NCBI RefSeq assembly: GCF_000214035.2
Contig: NZ_AFHG01000030.1
Span: 62,001 to 126,000, forward strand
Direction: 5' to 3'
DNA: 64,000 nt
Source of the DNA: Methyloversatilis universalis FAM5
GTDB lineage: Bacteria; Pseudomonadota; Gammaproteobacteria; Burkholderiales; Rhodocyclaceae
The notes below the pieces were generated by a model, which was not told the DNA's origin, ran no database searches, and was given only the letters and a program-made list of their open reading frames with translations. Shown here one piece after another: positions 28,933 to 40,143 of this stretch. The first letter of the stretch is position 1, and each line of letters starts with the position of its first letter. A program made the position numbers and the translations under genes.

Positions 28933-29790
28933 TCAGGCCGCCAGTATCGTGTGCTGGCCCGACCAATGCTCGCCCGGGGCCAGCGTCATCGTCTTTTCGG
29001 CAATCGCCGGCTCGACGCACAGCATGCGGCGGAAATCCAGATCCGGCATGTCGGCGAGCGCCTTGCACTTGTGTTCCCACGGGTTCCACACCACCAGATC
29101 CGGGAAACCGTGGCTCTGGAAACCGAGCGCGCGCCCGCTGTCGTGCAGCACCACGGTGTCCGGCGCGTCGCGGTACAGGCGGTCCACCTCGTCCTCGACG
29201 ATGAGGGCGTCCAGCCGGTCATCCTTCACCGTGTCGCCGGCGGTCGCGTCGAGATAGCGGGTGTTGCGCAGACCTTCGAGACGGCAGTTCTCGACCTCCT
29301 TCACCCGCAGATAGCTGTGCAGTGCGGCGGCGAAATCGAAGGCGGCGTCGCCGGTGTTCTCGACATCCAGTTCCAGATCCAGCCGGTTGCCGCTGACCAC
29401 CACGGTCAGTTCCAGCGCGAAGTCGTGCGGCCACAGCGCACGGGTCGCGTCGTCGGTCACCAGCCTGAGGGTCGCGGTGGCGAAATCCTTCGACACCCGG
29501 CTTTCATCGACCTGCCAGACCCGGGTCCGGGCGAAGCCGTGGCGCGGCCCGTTACCGCGCTCGGCGAACTGCGGAAAGATGACCGGTATGCCGCCGCGCA
29601 CCGCGCTGCGGCCATCGAAATGCGCCGCCGGCGACAGGTAGAGCCGCTCGCTGCCGCCCGCCGGTATCCAGGACAGCAGCTGTCCGCCGAACAGACTGAT
29701 CAGGCAGCGTGCGCCATCGGGCGCGGTCAGCTCCAGCGCGGGCTGGCCGTGGAAATCGATGGTCAGGACTGAGGCGGAAACGGTGTTCAT
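28933..29790 (-). CDS. D-hexose-6-phosphate mutarotase (YeaD-like)
   Basis: The 285-residue aldose-1-epimerase-fold protein has the catalytic His in RHGFARTR and the catalytic Glu in CVEPA near the C-terminus, the pair seen in YeaD/glucose-6-phosphate 1-epimerase. It interconverts anomers of hexose-6-phosphates in the cytoplasm. The ATG at 29790 is preferred over a TTG two codons earlier; neither has a strong Shine-Dalgarno. It converges with prpE across a shared terminator, and the DUF1841 gene lies 44 bp upstream on the same strand. Confidence 0.9.
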   Translation of the reverse strand: MNTVSASVLTIDFHGQPALELTAPDGARCLISLFGGQLLSWIPAGGSERLYLSPAAHFDGRSAVRGGIPVIFPQFAERGNGPRHGFARTRVWQVDESRVSKDFATATLRLVTDDATRALWPHDFALELTVVVSGNRLDLELDVENTGDAAFDFAAALHSYLRVKEVENCRLEGLRNTRYLDATAGDTVKDDRLDALIVEDEVDRLYRDAPDTVVLHDSGRALGFQSHGFPDLVVWNPWEHKCKALADMPDLDFRRMLCVEPAIAEKTMTLAPGEHWSGQHTILAA

Positions 29791-29834
29791 CGGCAATGGA
29801 GATCGGTGAGAAAGGCGGCGGATTCTAGCCGCGT

Positions 29835-30266
29835 TCAGGCGTCCAGACCCTGGCGCACGCAGGCCACATAGGCGGCGCCGTCCGGCGGCTGACGATCACG
29901 CTGCGCGCGCCAGATGGTTTCGCCCAGACAGTCCAGCACCCGGTGCAGCGCCGCGTGTTCGTCGCCCAGTTTCGCGCGCTGCGCCTCGAACGCCGCCCGG
30001 ATGCCCGGCGGCTGGTCGATCGCCAGCTGTTCCTCTATCGCCAGGTGCAGCGACATGTGCAGGAAAGGGTTGGTTTCGCCCAGTTCCGGCGGGTATTCGC
30101 GACTGAGTGCGCGCTCGCCCTGGTCCATCAGGGACTGGTATTCCGGATGGCGGCCGATGATGGTGAGTGCGAGCACTTCCATCTGGGTCAGCGGCTGCGG
30201 ACCGTTGCGCTTGGCCCAGGTGTCGAGGAAGAACTGGCGCGCCTGGTCTCGGGTCGGGTTGTACAT
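29835..30266 (-). CDS. DUF1841 family protein
   Basis: The 143-residue soluble protein begins MYNPTRDQARQFFLDTW and contains NPFLHMSLHLAIEEQL, which is the DUF1841 pattern widespread in beta- and gammaproteobacteria. The histidines in HMSLH and HAALHRVLDCLGE could bind a metal, but no activity is known to me. It lies upstream of the mutarotase gene on the same strand with a 44-bp gap and diverges from a glycosyltransferase-like gene across a 186-bp region containing a perfect dyad. Confidence 0.85.
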   Translation of the reverse strand: MYNPTRDQARQFFLDTWAKRNGPQPLTQMEVLALTIIGRHPEYQSLMDQGERALSREYPPELGETNPFLHMSLHLAIEEQLAIDQPPGIRAAFEAQRAKLGDEHAALHRVLDCLGETIWRAQRDRQPPDGAAYVACVRQGLDA

Positions 30267-30344
30267 GTGCAGGTGAAAAGCGGTGCGCGGACCGCGTATT
30301 GCAACACAGCGGCCGCCGGATGCCCAACTTCACCCTGTTGTGCG

Positions 30345-30362
30345 ATATGTACTAGGACATAT
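30345..30362. promoter_or_regulatory. Perfect dyad in the DUF1841/glycosyltransferase-like gap
   Basis: Arms ATATGT and ACATAT flank the 6-bp centre ACTAGG. It is AT-rich against a GC-rich background and lies 79 bp from the DUF1841 start and 91 bp from the glycosyltransferase-like start, a suitable place for a regulator. Confidence 0.5.
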
Positions 30363-30452
30363 GAATTATTTCTTTCGGCCTTCACGCGCCCTAAGGTAAG
30401 TACAGCGCGCAGCCGGCCGTACGCCGGATGTGCCCGGACACGGAGGTGGCGT

Positions 30453-31460
30453 ATGGCGTGCCAGATGGAGAGGCCGGCGGACAATCCGCCGGAGCGCGAC
30501 TGGGAACCCGCGGACTGCTTCCGCCTGCTGCTGGTCGGCGGTGCGGAAGACCGGCCGCCCGCCGCGCTGGCTGCGCACTGGGCGGATCTGGCGGGCTGGG
30601 AGATCGAACAGGTCAGCAGCGTTCAGGAGGCCTGCCGCGGTCGAAGCCGCTACCGGCCGCACGCGGTACTCGCTGAAGTCGCCTCGGCCGGGGCCGCGCA
30701 GCTGCTGCGCCAGTTTCCGGAAGCGCGTCAGGTGCTCTGGCTGGACGAATGCACCGACCCGACCGCCGCGGCCGGCTTCGATGCCGCGGTCTGTGCCCAC
30801 TGGTGGCAGCGCGCCCGCTACCCGGCCTCCCTGCGTGCGCGCACCGAAGTCATCCATCCCGGGCTGACGGTGCGAGACGCAGCCTTGCCGGGTACGCGCG
30901 ATCCCTATGGTCTGGCGCTGCGGGCCGACGAATGGCGGACCACTTCCGAACTCGACTGGCTGGCCGGTCTGTTGCCCGGACTGGCGTCCTCACCGGTCCG
31001 CTTCGTCGTGTCCGGCCGTCCGGCGCCGGCGCTGCTCGATCTGCTGGCGCCGTTCTCGCCGCTGATCACCGCAAGCGATCGCGACGCTCAGGGGCGGGCG
31101 GCGGTGTCGCTGCATGCGGGCGGTCACAGCCAGCCGCTGCTCGAAGCGATGGCCGCCGGTTGCGCAGTGGTCGCCGCTGACCGCGAGCCTGCGCGTGAGG
31201 TGGTGCGCGACAGCGTGAATGGCGCGCTGATCGGCGACAGCGAGCAGGGCGCGGCGCGCCTGCGCACGCTGTTCACGTCGCCGGACCAGGTCAGGCGCAT
31301 GGTGCGTGAGGCGCAGGATGATCTGCGGCGTGATTTCGACCCGCTCGCCGCCGCGCTGCGGTGTGCGCGGCTGCTGTCGCAGGGTCACGTCGATCCGCAG
31401 CGGATGGACCGCTGGGCCACCGGCTCGCTGCCCGGCGAGTGGATCGCGCTGCACGCCTGA
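30453..31460 (+). CDS. Glycosyltransferase-like protein (GT-B C-terminal half)
   Basis: The 335-residue soluble protein has a C-terminal segment (HSQPLLEAMAAGCAVVAADR, then EVVRDSVNGALI) that matches the nucleotide-sugar half of family 4 glycosyltransferases. The N-terminal 130 residues, with LLLVGGAEDRPP near the start, are not recognised and may be a degenerate acceptor domain. The glycine-rich and acidic donor-site residues are only partly evident, so it may be inactive or specialised. The ATG at 30453 has GGAGGT. It stands alone, with no polysaccharide gene nearby, and converges with ppsR. Confidence 0.6.
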   Translation: MACQMERPADNPPERDWEPADCFRLLLVGGAEDRPPAALAAHWADLAGWEIEQVSSVQEACRGRSRYRPHAVLAEVASAGAAQLLRQFPEARQVLWLDECTDPTAAAGFDAAVCAHWWQRARYPASLRARTEVIHPGLTVRDAALPGTRDPYGLALRADEWRTTSELDWLAGLLPGLASSPVRFVVSGRPAPALLDLLAPFSPLITASDRDAQGRAAVSLHAGGHSQPLLEAMAAGCAVVAADREPAREVVRDSVNGALIGDSEQGAARLRTLFTSPDQVRRMVREAQDDLRRDFDPLAAALRCARLLSQGHVDPQRMDRWATGSLPGEWIALHA

Positions 31461-31483
31461 ACCGGCGGCCGGGGTGGCGGCGA

Positions 31484-32296
31484 TCAGTAGCTTTCGTCGA
31501 TGTCGACCGCCTGCAGCACGATGGCCGCGATTTCCTCGATCGACTTGTGGGTGGAATCCAGCCAGCGTATGCCTTCCATGCGCATCAGTTTCTGCGCCGC
31601 GTCCACCTCGAAGCGGCAGTTGTCCAGCGATGCGTAATGGCTGTTGCGGCGGCGCTCCTCGCGGATCTGGGACAGCCGATCCGGTGCGATCGTGAGGCCG
31701 AACAGCTTGGGGCGGTACTTCACCAGTTCGGTCGGCAGCTTGCCGCGCTCGAAATCCTCGGGAATCAGCGGATAGTTGGCCACCTTCACGCCGAACTGCA
31801 TGGCCATGTAAAGGCTGGTCGGTGTCTTGCCGGAGCGCGACACGCCGACCAGGATCACGTCCGCCTGTTCCAGTTCCTTGTGTGACATCCCGTCGTCGTG
31901 GGCCAGCGAGAAATTGATCGCCTCGATCCGTCGCTGGTAGTCGGCACTGTCTTCCATGCCCTTCGCGCGGCCGACGCTGTGGCTGGACGGCTGCCCCAGT
32001 TCCTCCTCCATCGGTCCGACGAAGTGCTCGAACATGTCGAGGAAGAGGGCGTCTGCCTGGCGTACGGTGCGCGCCACCTCGGCATTGACGATGGAGGTGA
32101 CGACGATGGGCCGGACGCCGTCGCGCATCTTGGCTTCGGTCAGGCGTTCCACGCAGTCCAGCGCGTTGTCGACCGAATCGACGAAGGGCACCCGGGTCTG
32201 GCGGAACTTCACGCCTTCGAACTGCGAAAGCAGGCTGCGTCCCAGGGTTTCGGCGGTGATGCCGGTGCTGTCCGATATGAAGAAGACGGTTCTCAT
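31484..32296 (-). CDS. ppsR: PEP synthase regulatory kinase/pyrophosphorylase
   Basis: The 270-residue DUF299 protein starts MRTVFFISDSTGITAETLG and has the P-loop GVSRSGKTPTS near residue 150. It inactivates PEP synthase by ADP-dependent phosphorylation and reactivates it by phosphate-dependent dephosphorylation. It diverges from ppsA with a 169-bp gap, the standard pairing. Its start is the ATG at 32296. Confidence 0.95.
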   Translation of the reverse strand: MRTVFFISDSTGITAETLGRSLLSQFEGVKFRQTRVPFVDSVDNALDCVERLTEAKMRDGVRPIVVTSIVNAEVARTVRQADALFLDMFEHFVGPMEEELGQPSSHSVGRAKGMEDSADYQRRIEAINFSLAHDDGMSHKELEQADVILVGVSRSGKTPTSLYMAMQFGVKVANYPLIPEDFERGKLPTELVKYRPKLFGLTIAPDRLSQIREERRRNSHYASLDNCRFEVDAAQKLMRMEGIRWLDSTHKSIEEIAAIVLQAVDIDESY

Positions 32297-32372
32297 GCGG
32301 GTCCGATCAGGAATCTGAACATAAACATCACGTTGCGCCCAAAAATTTCCGCAGCGCAGCAGCGACTTTAAC

Positions 32373-32378
32373 TAGAAT
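32373..32378 (+). promoter_or_regulatory. Probable -10 of ppsA
   Basis: TAGAAT lies 88 nt upstream of the ppsA ATG. Transcription would begin near 32385, at the base of a strong hairpin. No consensus -35 is apparent. Confidence 0.45.
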
Positions 32379-32383
32379 GCCGG

Positions 32384-32414
32384 GTTCCCGTGCGCCCACC
32401 CGGTGCGCGGGAAC
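32384..32414 (+). promoter_or_regulatory. Hairpin at the 5' end of the ppsA leader
   Basis: Thirteen pairs (two G-U) join 32384-32396 with 32402-32414 around the 5-nt loop CACCC. It is followed by 51 nt to the ppsA ATG and has no T-run, so it is more like a 5' stabiliser or a protein/RNA binding site than a terminator. Confidence 0.6.
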
Positions 32415-32465
32415 GTACACGGTCGCCGCAACAAGCGATCGCCCCATGTTCAAGAGAGGATACCC

Positions 32466-34841
<2,376 letters not shown>

Positions 34842-34953
34842 CGACGGGATTGCGGCGCGCCCTGGCGATTGCCGGCGGCGCGCCGCCTGTTCGCGGGTGG
34901 GTAACCCATGCGGACATGATCACCGGCCGGCGTACCGGCAACCGGCGAAAAAA

Positions 34954-34977
34954 AGCGCACCGCAGGGTGCGCTTTTT
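34954..34977 (+). terminator. Intrinsic terminator of ppsA
   Basis: Arms AGCGCACC and GGTGCGCT around loop GCAG are followed by a T-run and preceded by an A-run, so it can act in both directions between ppsA and the convergent cold-shock gene. Confidence 0.92.
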
Positions 34978-35021
34978 TATTTGGCGGGCTGTCCGGAGAC
35001 AGCCTCAAACCGCTCGAAAAA

Positions 35022-35225
35022 TCAGAGCGGCTTGATTTCCGAAGCCTGCAGACCCTTCGGGCCACGCGTCACTTCGAACGACACCTTCTGGTTTTCTTGC
35101 AGCGAACGGAAGCCATTGCCCTGGATCGCGGAGAAGTGCGCGAACAGGTCTTCACCGCCGTCGTCCGGGGAGATGAAGCCGAAACCTTTGGCGTCGTTGA
35201 ACCACTTGACGGTACCAGTTGCCAT
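35022..35225 (-). CDS. Cold-shock protein (CspA family)
   Basis: The 67-residue protein is a single cold-shock domain with RNP1 KGFGFISPD and RNP2 DLFAHFSAI. It binds single-stranded nucleic acid and acts as an RNA chaperone. The ATG at 35225 follows AGGAAATACACAC; an upstream in-frame start adds non-homologous residues. Such genes often have long, structured leaders, and a gap of nearly 200 bp upstream leaves room for one, but no defined element is recognised. It converges with ppsA. Confidence 0.95.
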   Translation of the reverse strand: MATGTVKWFNDAKGFGFISPDDGGEDLFAHFSAIQGNGFRSLQENQKVSFEVTRGPKGLQASEIKPL

Positions 35226-35607
35226 GTGTGTATTTCCTTTGAAACTGAGTTGTGAACAAGTCACCGCGTCATGCGATGACCGTAGCGCAGGGAAACCTCA
35301 AGGGGAATATGGCAAGCGGAGTACTGACTTGAAAATCGAGAACCGACGCACAACACGTTCATGCTTGAAATCACCTACAGCCGTGCTTATACGGGAATAG
35401 TGCGCGCGACGCAAACGATATTTGCGTATCGCCGCTGACTTCAGCTCTGGCGCAGGCCTGACGTTAGAGACATGGCCGCTCGCTGACCTTACGAAACGGA
35501 GTGCGGAAGGGGGCGGCAGCCGTGGTCCATTCCGCTTGAGGGCTTGCGGATTTCGGGGGCATGATGGCTTGATCCGACTATCGTCTATTCGTTGCAGGAA
35601 TGCCTGC
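35226..35607. other. 382-bp intergenic region between csp and the lipoprotein gene
   Basis: This divergent gap must hold the cold-shock leader on the minus strand and the promoter of the lipoprotein/GGDEF-EAL module on the plus strand. The only clear structure is a dyad, CGCAAA (35410-35415) and TTTGCG (35421-35426). No RNA gene or further ORF is supported. Confidence 0.5.
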
Positions 35608-36513
35608 GTGCATACCCTTTGCAAGGCGCTGCTGTGGTGCGCTGCCTGCGTGCTGGCTGGCTGTTCCGACGGCGGGCCGAAGGTGATTCTTCCGCAGTAC
35701 GCGAGCCCGGCGTCGGCAGAGCCGGCGCATGTGCTCATTCTGGGTATCCACCCGCTGCACAATCCCGGGCGGCTGGACGCCATGTACGGCCCTCTGGTGG
35801 CGGCGGTCAGCGATGCGGTGCCGGGCGTCACGCTGCGCCTTGAAGCGTCGCGCGACTACGCGGAGTACGAGCGCAAGCTGCGCGACGGCCGTTTCGATCT
35901 TGCGCTGCCCAATCCCTATCAGACCGTGGTGGCCGCCGCGGCGCAGTACCGGGTATTCGGCAAGGTGGCCCGTGACGACGATTTCCGCGGCCTCATCATC
36001 CGCCGCCGCGACAGCGCCGTGAGTCAGCCTTCCGATCTGCGCGGTGCCGCCTTCAGCTGTCCGGCCCGCACCGCGGTGGCGGCCTGCATGCTGCCGCTGC
36101 TCTGGCTGCAGCAGAACGGCCTCGATGTCAGACGCGATCTGGAGGTTCGCGAAGTGGGCTCGCAGGAATCCAGCATCCTCAACGTGGTGCAGGGGCGCGT
36201 CGCGGCGGGCGCGACCTGGCCGCCGCCCTGGCGGGCCTTCCAGAAGGATTACCCGGAGCTGGCCGCCCAGGTCGAGGTACTGTGGCAGACCGATACCCTG
36301 CCCAACAACAGCCTGATGGCACGCCGTGATCTGGACGAAGCGCTGGTCAGTCAGGTGGCGCAGGCGCTGTTCGAACTGTCGTCCACGCCGGCCGGACAGG
36401 CGCTGCTGGAAAGGGCCGAGATTGCCGGTTTCGAGCCGGCGAACGCTCTGACCTATGCGCCGGTCGGCGTCATGCTTGACCGCTACAGGACGGCGATCGG
36501 GGAACTCCGGTGA
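35608..36513 (+). CDS. PhnD-type substrate-binding lipoprotein
   Basis: The 301-residue protein starts at a GTG with AGGA upstream and has a lipoprotein signal (ALLWCAACVLAGCSDGG, lipobox LAGC). The mature part is a phosphate/phosphonate-type periplasmic binding fold: ILGIHPLHNP at the start, DLALPNPYQTVVAAA, then DLRGAAFSCPARTAVAACM and a later ESSILNVVQGRVAAGATW. The next gene, a membrane GGDEF-EAL protein, shares one base with its stop codon (TGATG) and there is no transporter gene. I infer that it presents a ligand to that sensor. The ligand is unknown; the stretch between the longer upstream starts and this GTG does not look like a lipoprotein signal. Confidence 0.82.
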   Translation: MHTLCKALLWCAACVLAGCSDGGPKVILPQYASPASAEPAHVLILGIHPLHNPGRLDAMYGPLVAAVSDAVPGVTLRLEASRDYAEYERKLRDGRFDLALPNPYQTVVAAAAQYRVFGKVARDDDFRGLIIRRRDSAVSQPSDLRGAAFSCPARTAVAACMLPLLWLQQNGLDVRRDLEVREVGSQESSILNVVQGRVAAGATWPPPWRAFQKDYPELAAQVEVLWQTDTLPNNSLMARRDLDEALVSQVAQALFELSSTPAGQALLERAEIAGFEPANALTYAPVGVMLDRYRTAIGELR

Positions 36514-39500
36514 TGTTCAGCGAAACCGTGCGTCGCCTCCTGTCCGGCAGTCTTTCGCGTCGTCTCGCGCTCGCGATATCGCTGGTGCTCGGCGGCCTCA
36601 TCACGGTGTTCGTGATCGCGCAGATCCGTCACGAAAGCGAGGTGCTGCTGGAGCGCTCGCGCGCGTCCCTGCTGGCCGAAGTCGATCTGCTGTCGCGCAG
36701 CGGCCGGGAATGGGTACTGTCCAGCGATGTCGCCGGGCTGGATGAATTGCTGGCCCCGGTACGCAGTGCCCCCGGCCTCGAATACGCGATGTATCTCGAC
36801 GCGTCCGGTCGTGTTCTGGTGCATTCGGAACCGCGTCGGGCAGGCGAACTGCTGGTCGATCCGCTCAGCCGTGCCGCGCTGGCCGATACCGCTGCCGGCA
36901 CGCGCCTGATCCAGCAGACGCGTGACCTGAGCGACGCCCTGGCGCCGGTGCGGCAGGGCGAACGGCTGATCGGCTGGGTCCGGGTCGCCCGCAATCACGG
37001 CGCCGAGGTGCTCGCGCTTCGCCAGGCGGTGCGCGACGGCGTGCTCTACGCCTCGGCCGCCCTGCTGCTCAGCGCGCTGCTGGCCATGGTGCTCGCCCGT
37101 GGCCTGACCGGCGATCTGAGGCGGGCGCAGCGGCTGTTCGAGCGGGTGAGGGAAGGGGATCTGTCGGCGCGCATCCAGCATCGTCGGCGCGACGAGCTGG
37201 GTGACCTTTTTTCCGGCATCAACGACACGCTGGATGCGCTGCAGCGCAACGAACACATCCTCCAGCTCACCCAGGAACGGCTCGAACTGGCGATCAGAGG
37301 CTCGAACGACGGCATCTGGGACTGGGATCTGCTCAGCAACCACGTCTACTACTCGCCGCGCTGGAAACAGATGCTGGGCTACGCCGACCATGAGCTGGAC
37401 AACCGGCCGGACACCTTCCTCGACCGTGTCCACCCGGACGAACTGCCGCTGATGCTGGACCGCATCAACGATTACCTCGAAAACCGTGTGCCGGCATTCG
37501 AACTGATCATCCGTGCGCGCCATCGCGACGGCAGCTGGCGCTGGATACTGACGCGCGGTCTGGCGGTACGCGGTCGTGACGGGCGCGCGCTGCGCATGAG
37601 CGGTACCCATACCGACATCACGGCGCTGAAGCAGGCAGAGGCCGGCCTGGCGCTCGAGCGTTCGCGTCTGTACAGCCTGCTGGCCCATCTCTACACCGGG
37701 GTCATCATGGAAGACCGGGACGGGCGCATCGCGGTGTGCAACCGGGCCTTCTGCGAACTGTTCCCGCTGGTCGAGAACCCGGGCGAGCTGGTCGGTCGCC
37801 GGCGCGAAGAGGTGCTGACCGAGGTGCGCGGGCAGTTCGATGACGGCGATGCGATGCTGCAGCGGATCGACGCGATCCTGCAGCGTGGCGAGCCGGTGAT
37901 CGGCGAACGGGTGCAGCTCGCCGACGGACGGGTGATCGAGCGCGACTGCCTGCCGATCCGGGTCGGCGAACTGCGTCAGGGCGTGCTGTGGACCTTCCGC
38001 GACATTTCTTCCCGGATCCGGATGGAGCGCAGCCTGGCCGCGGAAAAGGAAAGGTTGCGGGTGACCCTGCTGTCCATCGGTGACGCGGTCATTTCCACCG
38101 ATGCATCCGGCCGCATCGATTTCCTGAACCCGGCGGCGGAAGCCCTGACCGGCTGGCGCAACGAGGACACCACCGGACGCCGGCTGTCCGAGGTGCTGCA
38201 GCTGATCGATCCGGTGCTCGGGCGTCCCCGGCCCGACCTGGTGGAAACCCGCCTGGAGGCCGGCGCGGCGCCTGGCGCCGGCGAATCCGTCATCGTGGCG
38301 CGCGACGGGCAGGAGAGGGTGGTGGAGCACGCGAGTTCGCCGATCCGCGACGCGGTCGGCGACATCAGCGGCACGGTTGTCGTGCTGCACGACGCCACCG
38401 ACCGCTACCGCATGCAGGAGCGTCTGCGCTGGCAGGCCACGCATGACCCGCTGACCGGTCTGGCCAACCGTGTGCTGCTCGAGGACAGGCTCACCCAGGC
38501 GATGGCGCGCGCACGGCGGCAGGACAGGATGCTCGCGGTGTGCGTGCTCGATCTGGATGATTTCAAGGCGGTCAATGATCGTCTTGGGCACGAGGCCGGC
38601 GACGAGCTGCTGCAGGAAATCGCGCGCCGGCTCGAACATTCGGTGCGTGCCGACGATACCGTGGCGCGCCTGGGCGGGGACGAATTCGTGGTGCTGCTCG
38701 GGGCGCTCAAGGATGTCGATGAAATGGACAGCTGCCTGCAGCGCATGCTGGAGGCGCTGGCCGCACCGGTCGCCATTTCCGGGGAAGAGGTGGTCACGCC
38801 GGCCAGCATAGGCGTGACCCTGTATCCGCTGAACGACAGCGACGCCGATGCGCTGCTGCGCCATGCCGATCAGGCGATGTACGAAGCCAAGCAGAGCGGC
38901 GGACGCTGTTACCGCCTGTTCGATTTCCTGAACAGCCAGGTGTCGGTGGAGCGCCTGCGACAGCGCGAGCGGATCGGGGAGGCCATCAGCCGCGGGGAAA
39001 TGCGGCTGCATTACCAGCCGCGGGTGGACATGCGGGAAGGTCGCATGATGGGCGTGGAGGCCCTGGTGCGCTGGCAGCATCCGGAAGACGGTCTGCTGCC
39101 GCCCGACCGCTTCCTGCCGCTGATCGAGCACGATCCGGAAATTCACCGTCTGGGCGAGTGGGTGATCCGCACCGCGCTCGCCCAGCTGGCGGCCTGGCGC
39201 GCCGAAGGTGGCCGCTTCGGCGTGTCGGTCAATATTTCGGCGCCGCATCTGCTGTCGCCCGGCTTCGTCACCCGGCTGTCGGAACTGCTGGCCGAACAGC
39301 CGCTGCTGCCGCGCCAGGCGCTGGAAATCGAGGTGGTGGAATCGGTGGCGCTGGACGACATCGAACGCGCGGCCGCGGTGGTGCGCGACATCCGGCGCCT
39401 TGGGGTGCGGGTGGCGATCGACGATTTCGGCGTCGGCTATGCCTCGCTGGGCTATCTGCGCAGGCTGCCGGTCGATGTGGTGAAGATCGACAAATCCTTC

Positions 39501-40133
39501 GTGCTCGACATGCTCGAGGACGAGGACGATTTCGAGGTGGTGCAGGCGGTCATCGCGCTCGCGCAGGCGCTGCGGCGCGAGGTGGTGGCCGAAGGCGTGG
39601 AAACCGCCGAGCACGGGCTCATGCTGCAGCGCCTGGGCTGCAGCCAGATCCAGGGCTACGGCATCGCCCGCCCGCTGCCGGCGGACGCACTGATGCCCTG
39701 GCTGGCCGCATGGCGACCGGATCCACGCTGGGCGGAATGGCAGCAGTCAGGCAGCGGCAGCAACGATCTGCCGCTGTTCTCCGCGGTGCGCGAATTCAAT
39801 CGCTGGACCGAACAGGTGCTCGGCCTGGCTGAAGGCCGCCCGACCCGGCTGGCTGACGAAGAGATCCGCGACCCGACGCGTTGCCGTTTCGGCCTGTGGT
39901 TTCATGAGGGCGGCCAGCAGCGCTATGGCGATTTCGAGGAATACCGCGCGGTCGATCGCTCACACCGTGCGCTGCATGAACTGGCCGTCCGTGTTGCGGA
40001 CAGCAGCGCACACGGTGACTGGGCGGCGGCGCAGGCGGCCGCAGTCAAGCTGCGGGCTGCGCGCGATGAACTGAGCGTGCGCATCGAGGCCCTGCAGCGC
40101 GCGGCTCGCCGCCGCGCGCTGACCGATCTGTAG
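36513..40133 (+). CDS. Membrane PAS-GGDEF-EAL protein with C-terminal CZB-like domain
   Basis: In the 1206-residue protein, transmembrane segments at about 18-38 and 178-198 flank a periplasmic region. HAMP (about 198-245) and three PAS domains (about 255-375, 385-500 and 512-630) follow. The GGDEF domain has GGDEF at 721-725 and I-site RADD at 712-715. The EAL domain keeps EAL 849-851, NIS, DDFG 970-973, KID, EGVE 1027-1030 and QGY 1047-1049, so both c-di-GMP synthesis and breakdown are possible. The last 110 residues resemble a chemoreceptor zinc-binding domain, with CRFGLWF (Cys 1124) and HRALH (His 1151, His 1155), but the expected first His is missing. The lipoprotein gene upstream overlaps by one base. 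Confidence 0.9.
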   Translation: MFSETVRRLLSGSLSRRLALAISLVLGGLITVFVIAQIRHESEVLLERSRASLLAEVDLLSRSGREWVLSSDVAGLDELLAPVRSAPGLEYAMYLDASGRVLVHSEPRRAGELLVDPLSRAALADTAAGTRLIQQTRDLSDALAPVRQGERLIGWVRVARNHGAEVLALRQAVRDGVLYASAALLLSALLAMVLARGLTGDLRRAQRLFERVREGDLSARIQHRRRDELGDLFSGINDTLDALQRNEHILQLTQERLELAIRGSNDGIWDWDLLSNHVYYSPRWKQMLGYADHELDNRPDTFLDRVHPDELPLMLDRINDYLENRVPAFELIIRARHRDGSWRWILTRGLAVRGRDGRALRMSGTHTDITALKQAEAGLALERSRLYSLLAHLYTGVIMEDRDGRIAVCNRAFCELFPLVENPGELVGRRREEVLTEVRGQFDDGDAMLQRIDAILQRGEPVIGERVQLADGRVIERDCLPIRVGELRQGVLWTFRDISSRIRMERSLAAEKERLRVTLLSIGDAVISTDASGRIDFLNPAAEALTGWRNEDTTGRRLSEVLQLIDPVLGRPRPDLVETRLEAGAAPGAGESVIVARDGQERVVEHASSPIRDAVGDISGTVVVLHDATDRYRMQERLRWQATHDPLTGLANRVLLEDRLTQAMARARRQDRMLAVCVLDLDDFKAVNDRLGHEAGDELLQEIARRLEHSVRADDTVARLGGDEFVVLLGALKDVDEMDSCLQRMLEALAAPVAISGEEVVTPASIGVTLYPLNDSDADALLRHADQAMYEAKQSGGRCYRLFDFLNSQVSVERLRQRERIGEAISRGEMRLHYQPRVDMREGRMMGVEALVRWQHPEDGLLPPDRFLPLIEHDPEIHRLGEWVIRTALAQLAAWRAEGGRFGVSVNISAPHLLSPGFVTRLSELLAEQPLLPRQALEIEVVESVALDDIERAAAVVRDIRRLGVRVAIDDFGVGYASLGYLRRLPVDVVKIDKSFVLDMLEDEDDFEVVQAVIALAQALRREVVAEGVETAEHGLMLQRLGCSQIQGYGIARPLPADALMPWLAAWRPDPRWAEWQQSGSGSNDLPLFSAVREFNRWTEQVLGLAEGRPTRLADEEIRDPTRCRFGLWFHEGGQQRYGDFEEYRAVDRSHRALHELAVRVADSSAHGDWAAAQAAAVKLRAARDELSVRIEALQRAARRRALTDL

Positions 40134-40143
40134 AGGCGGCGTT

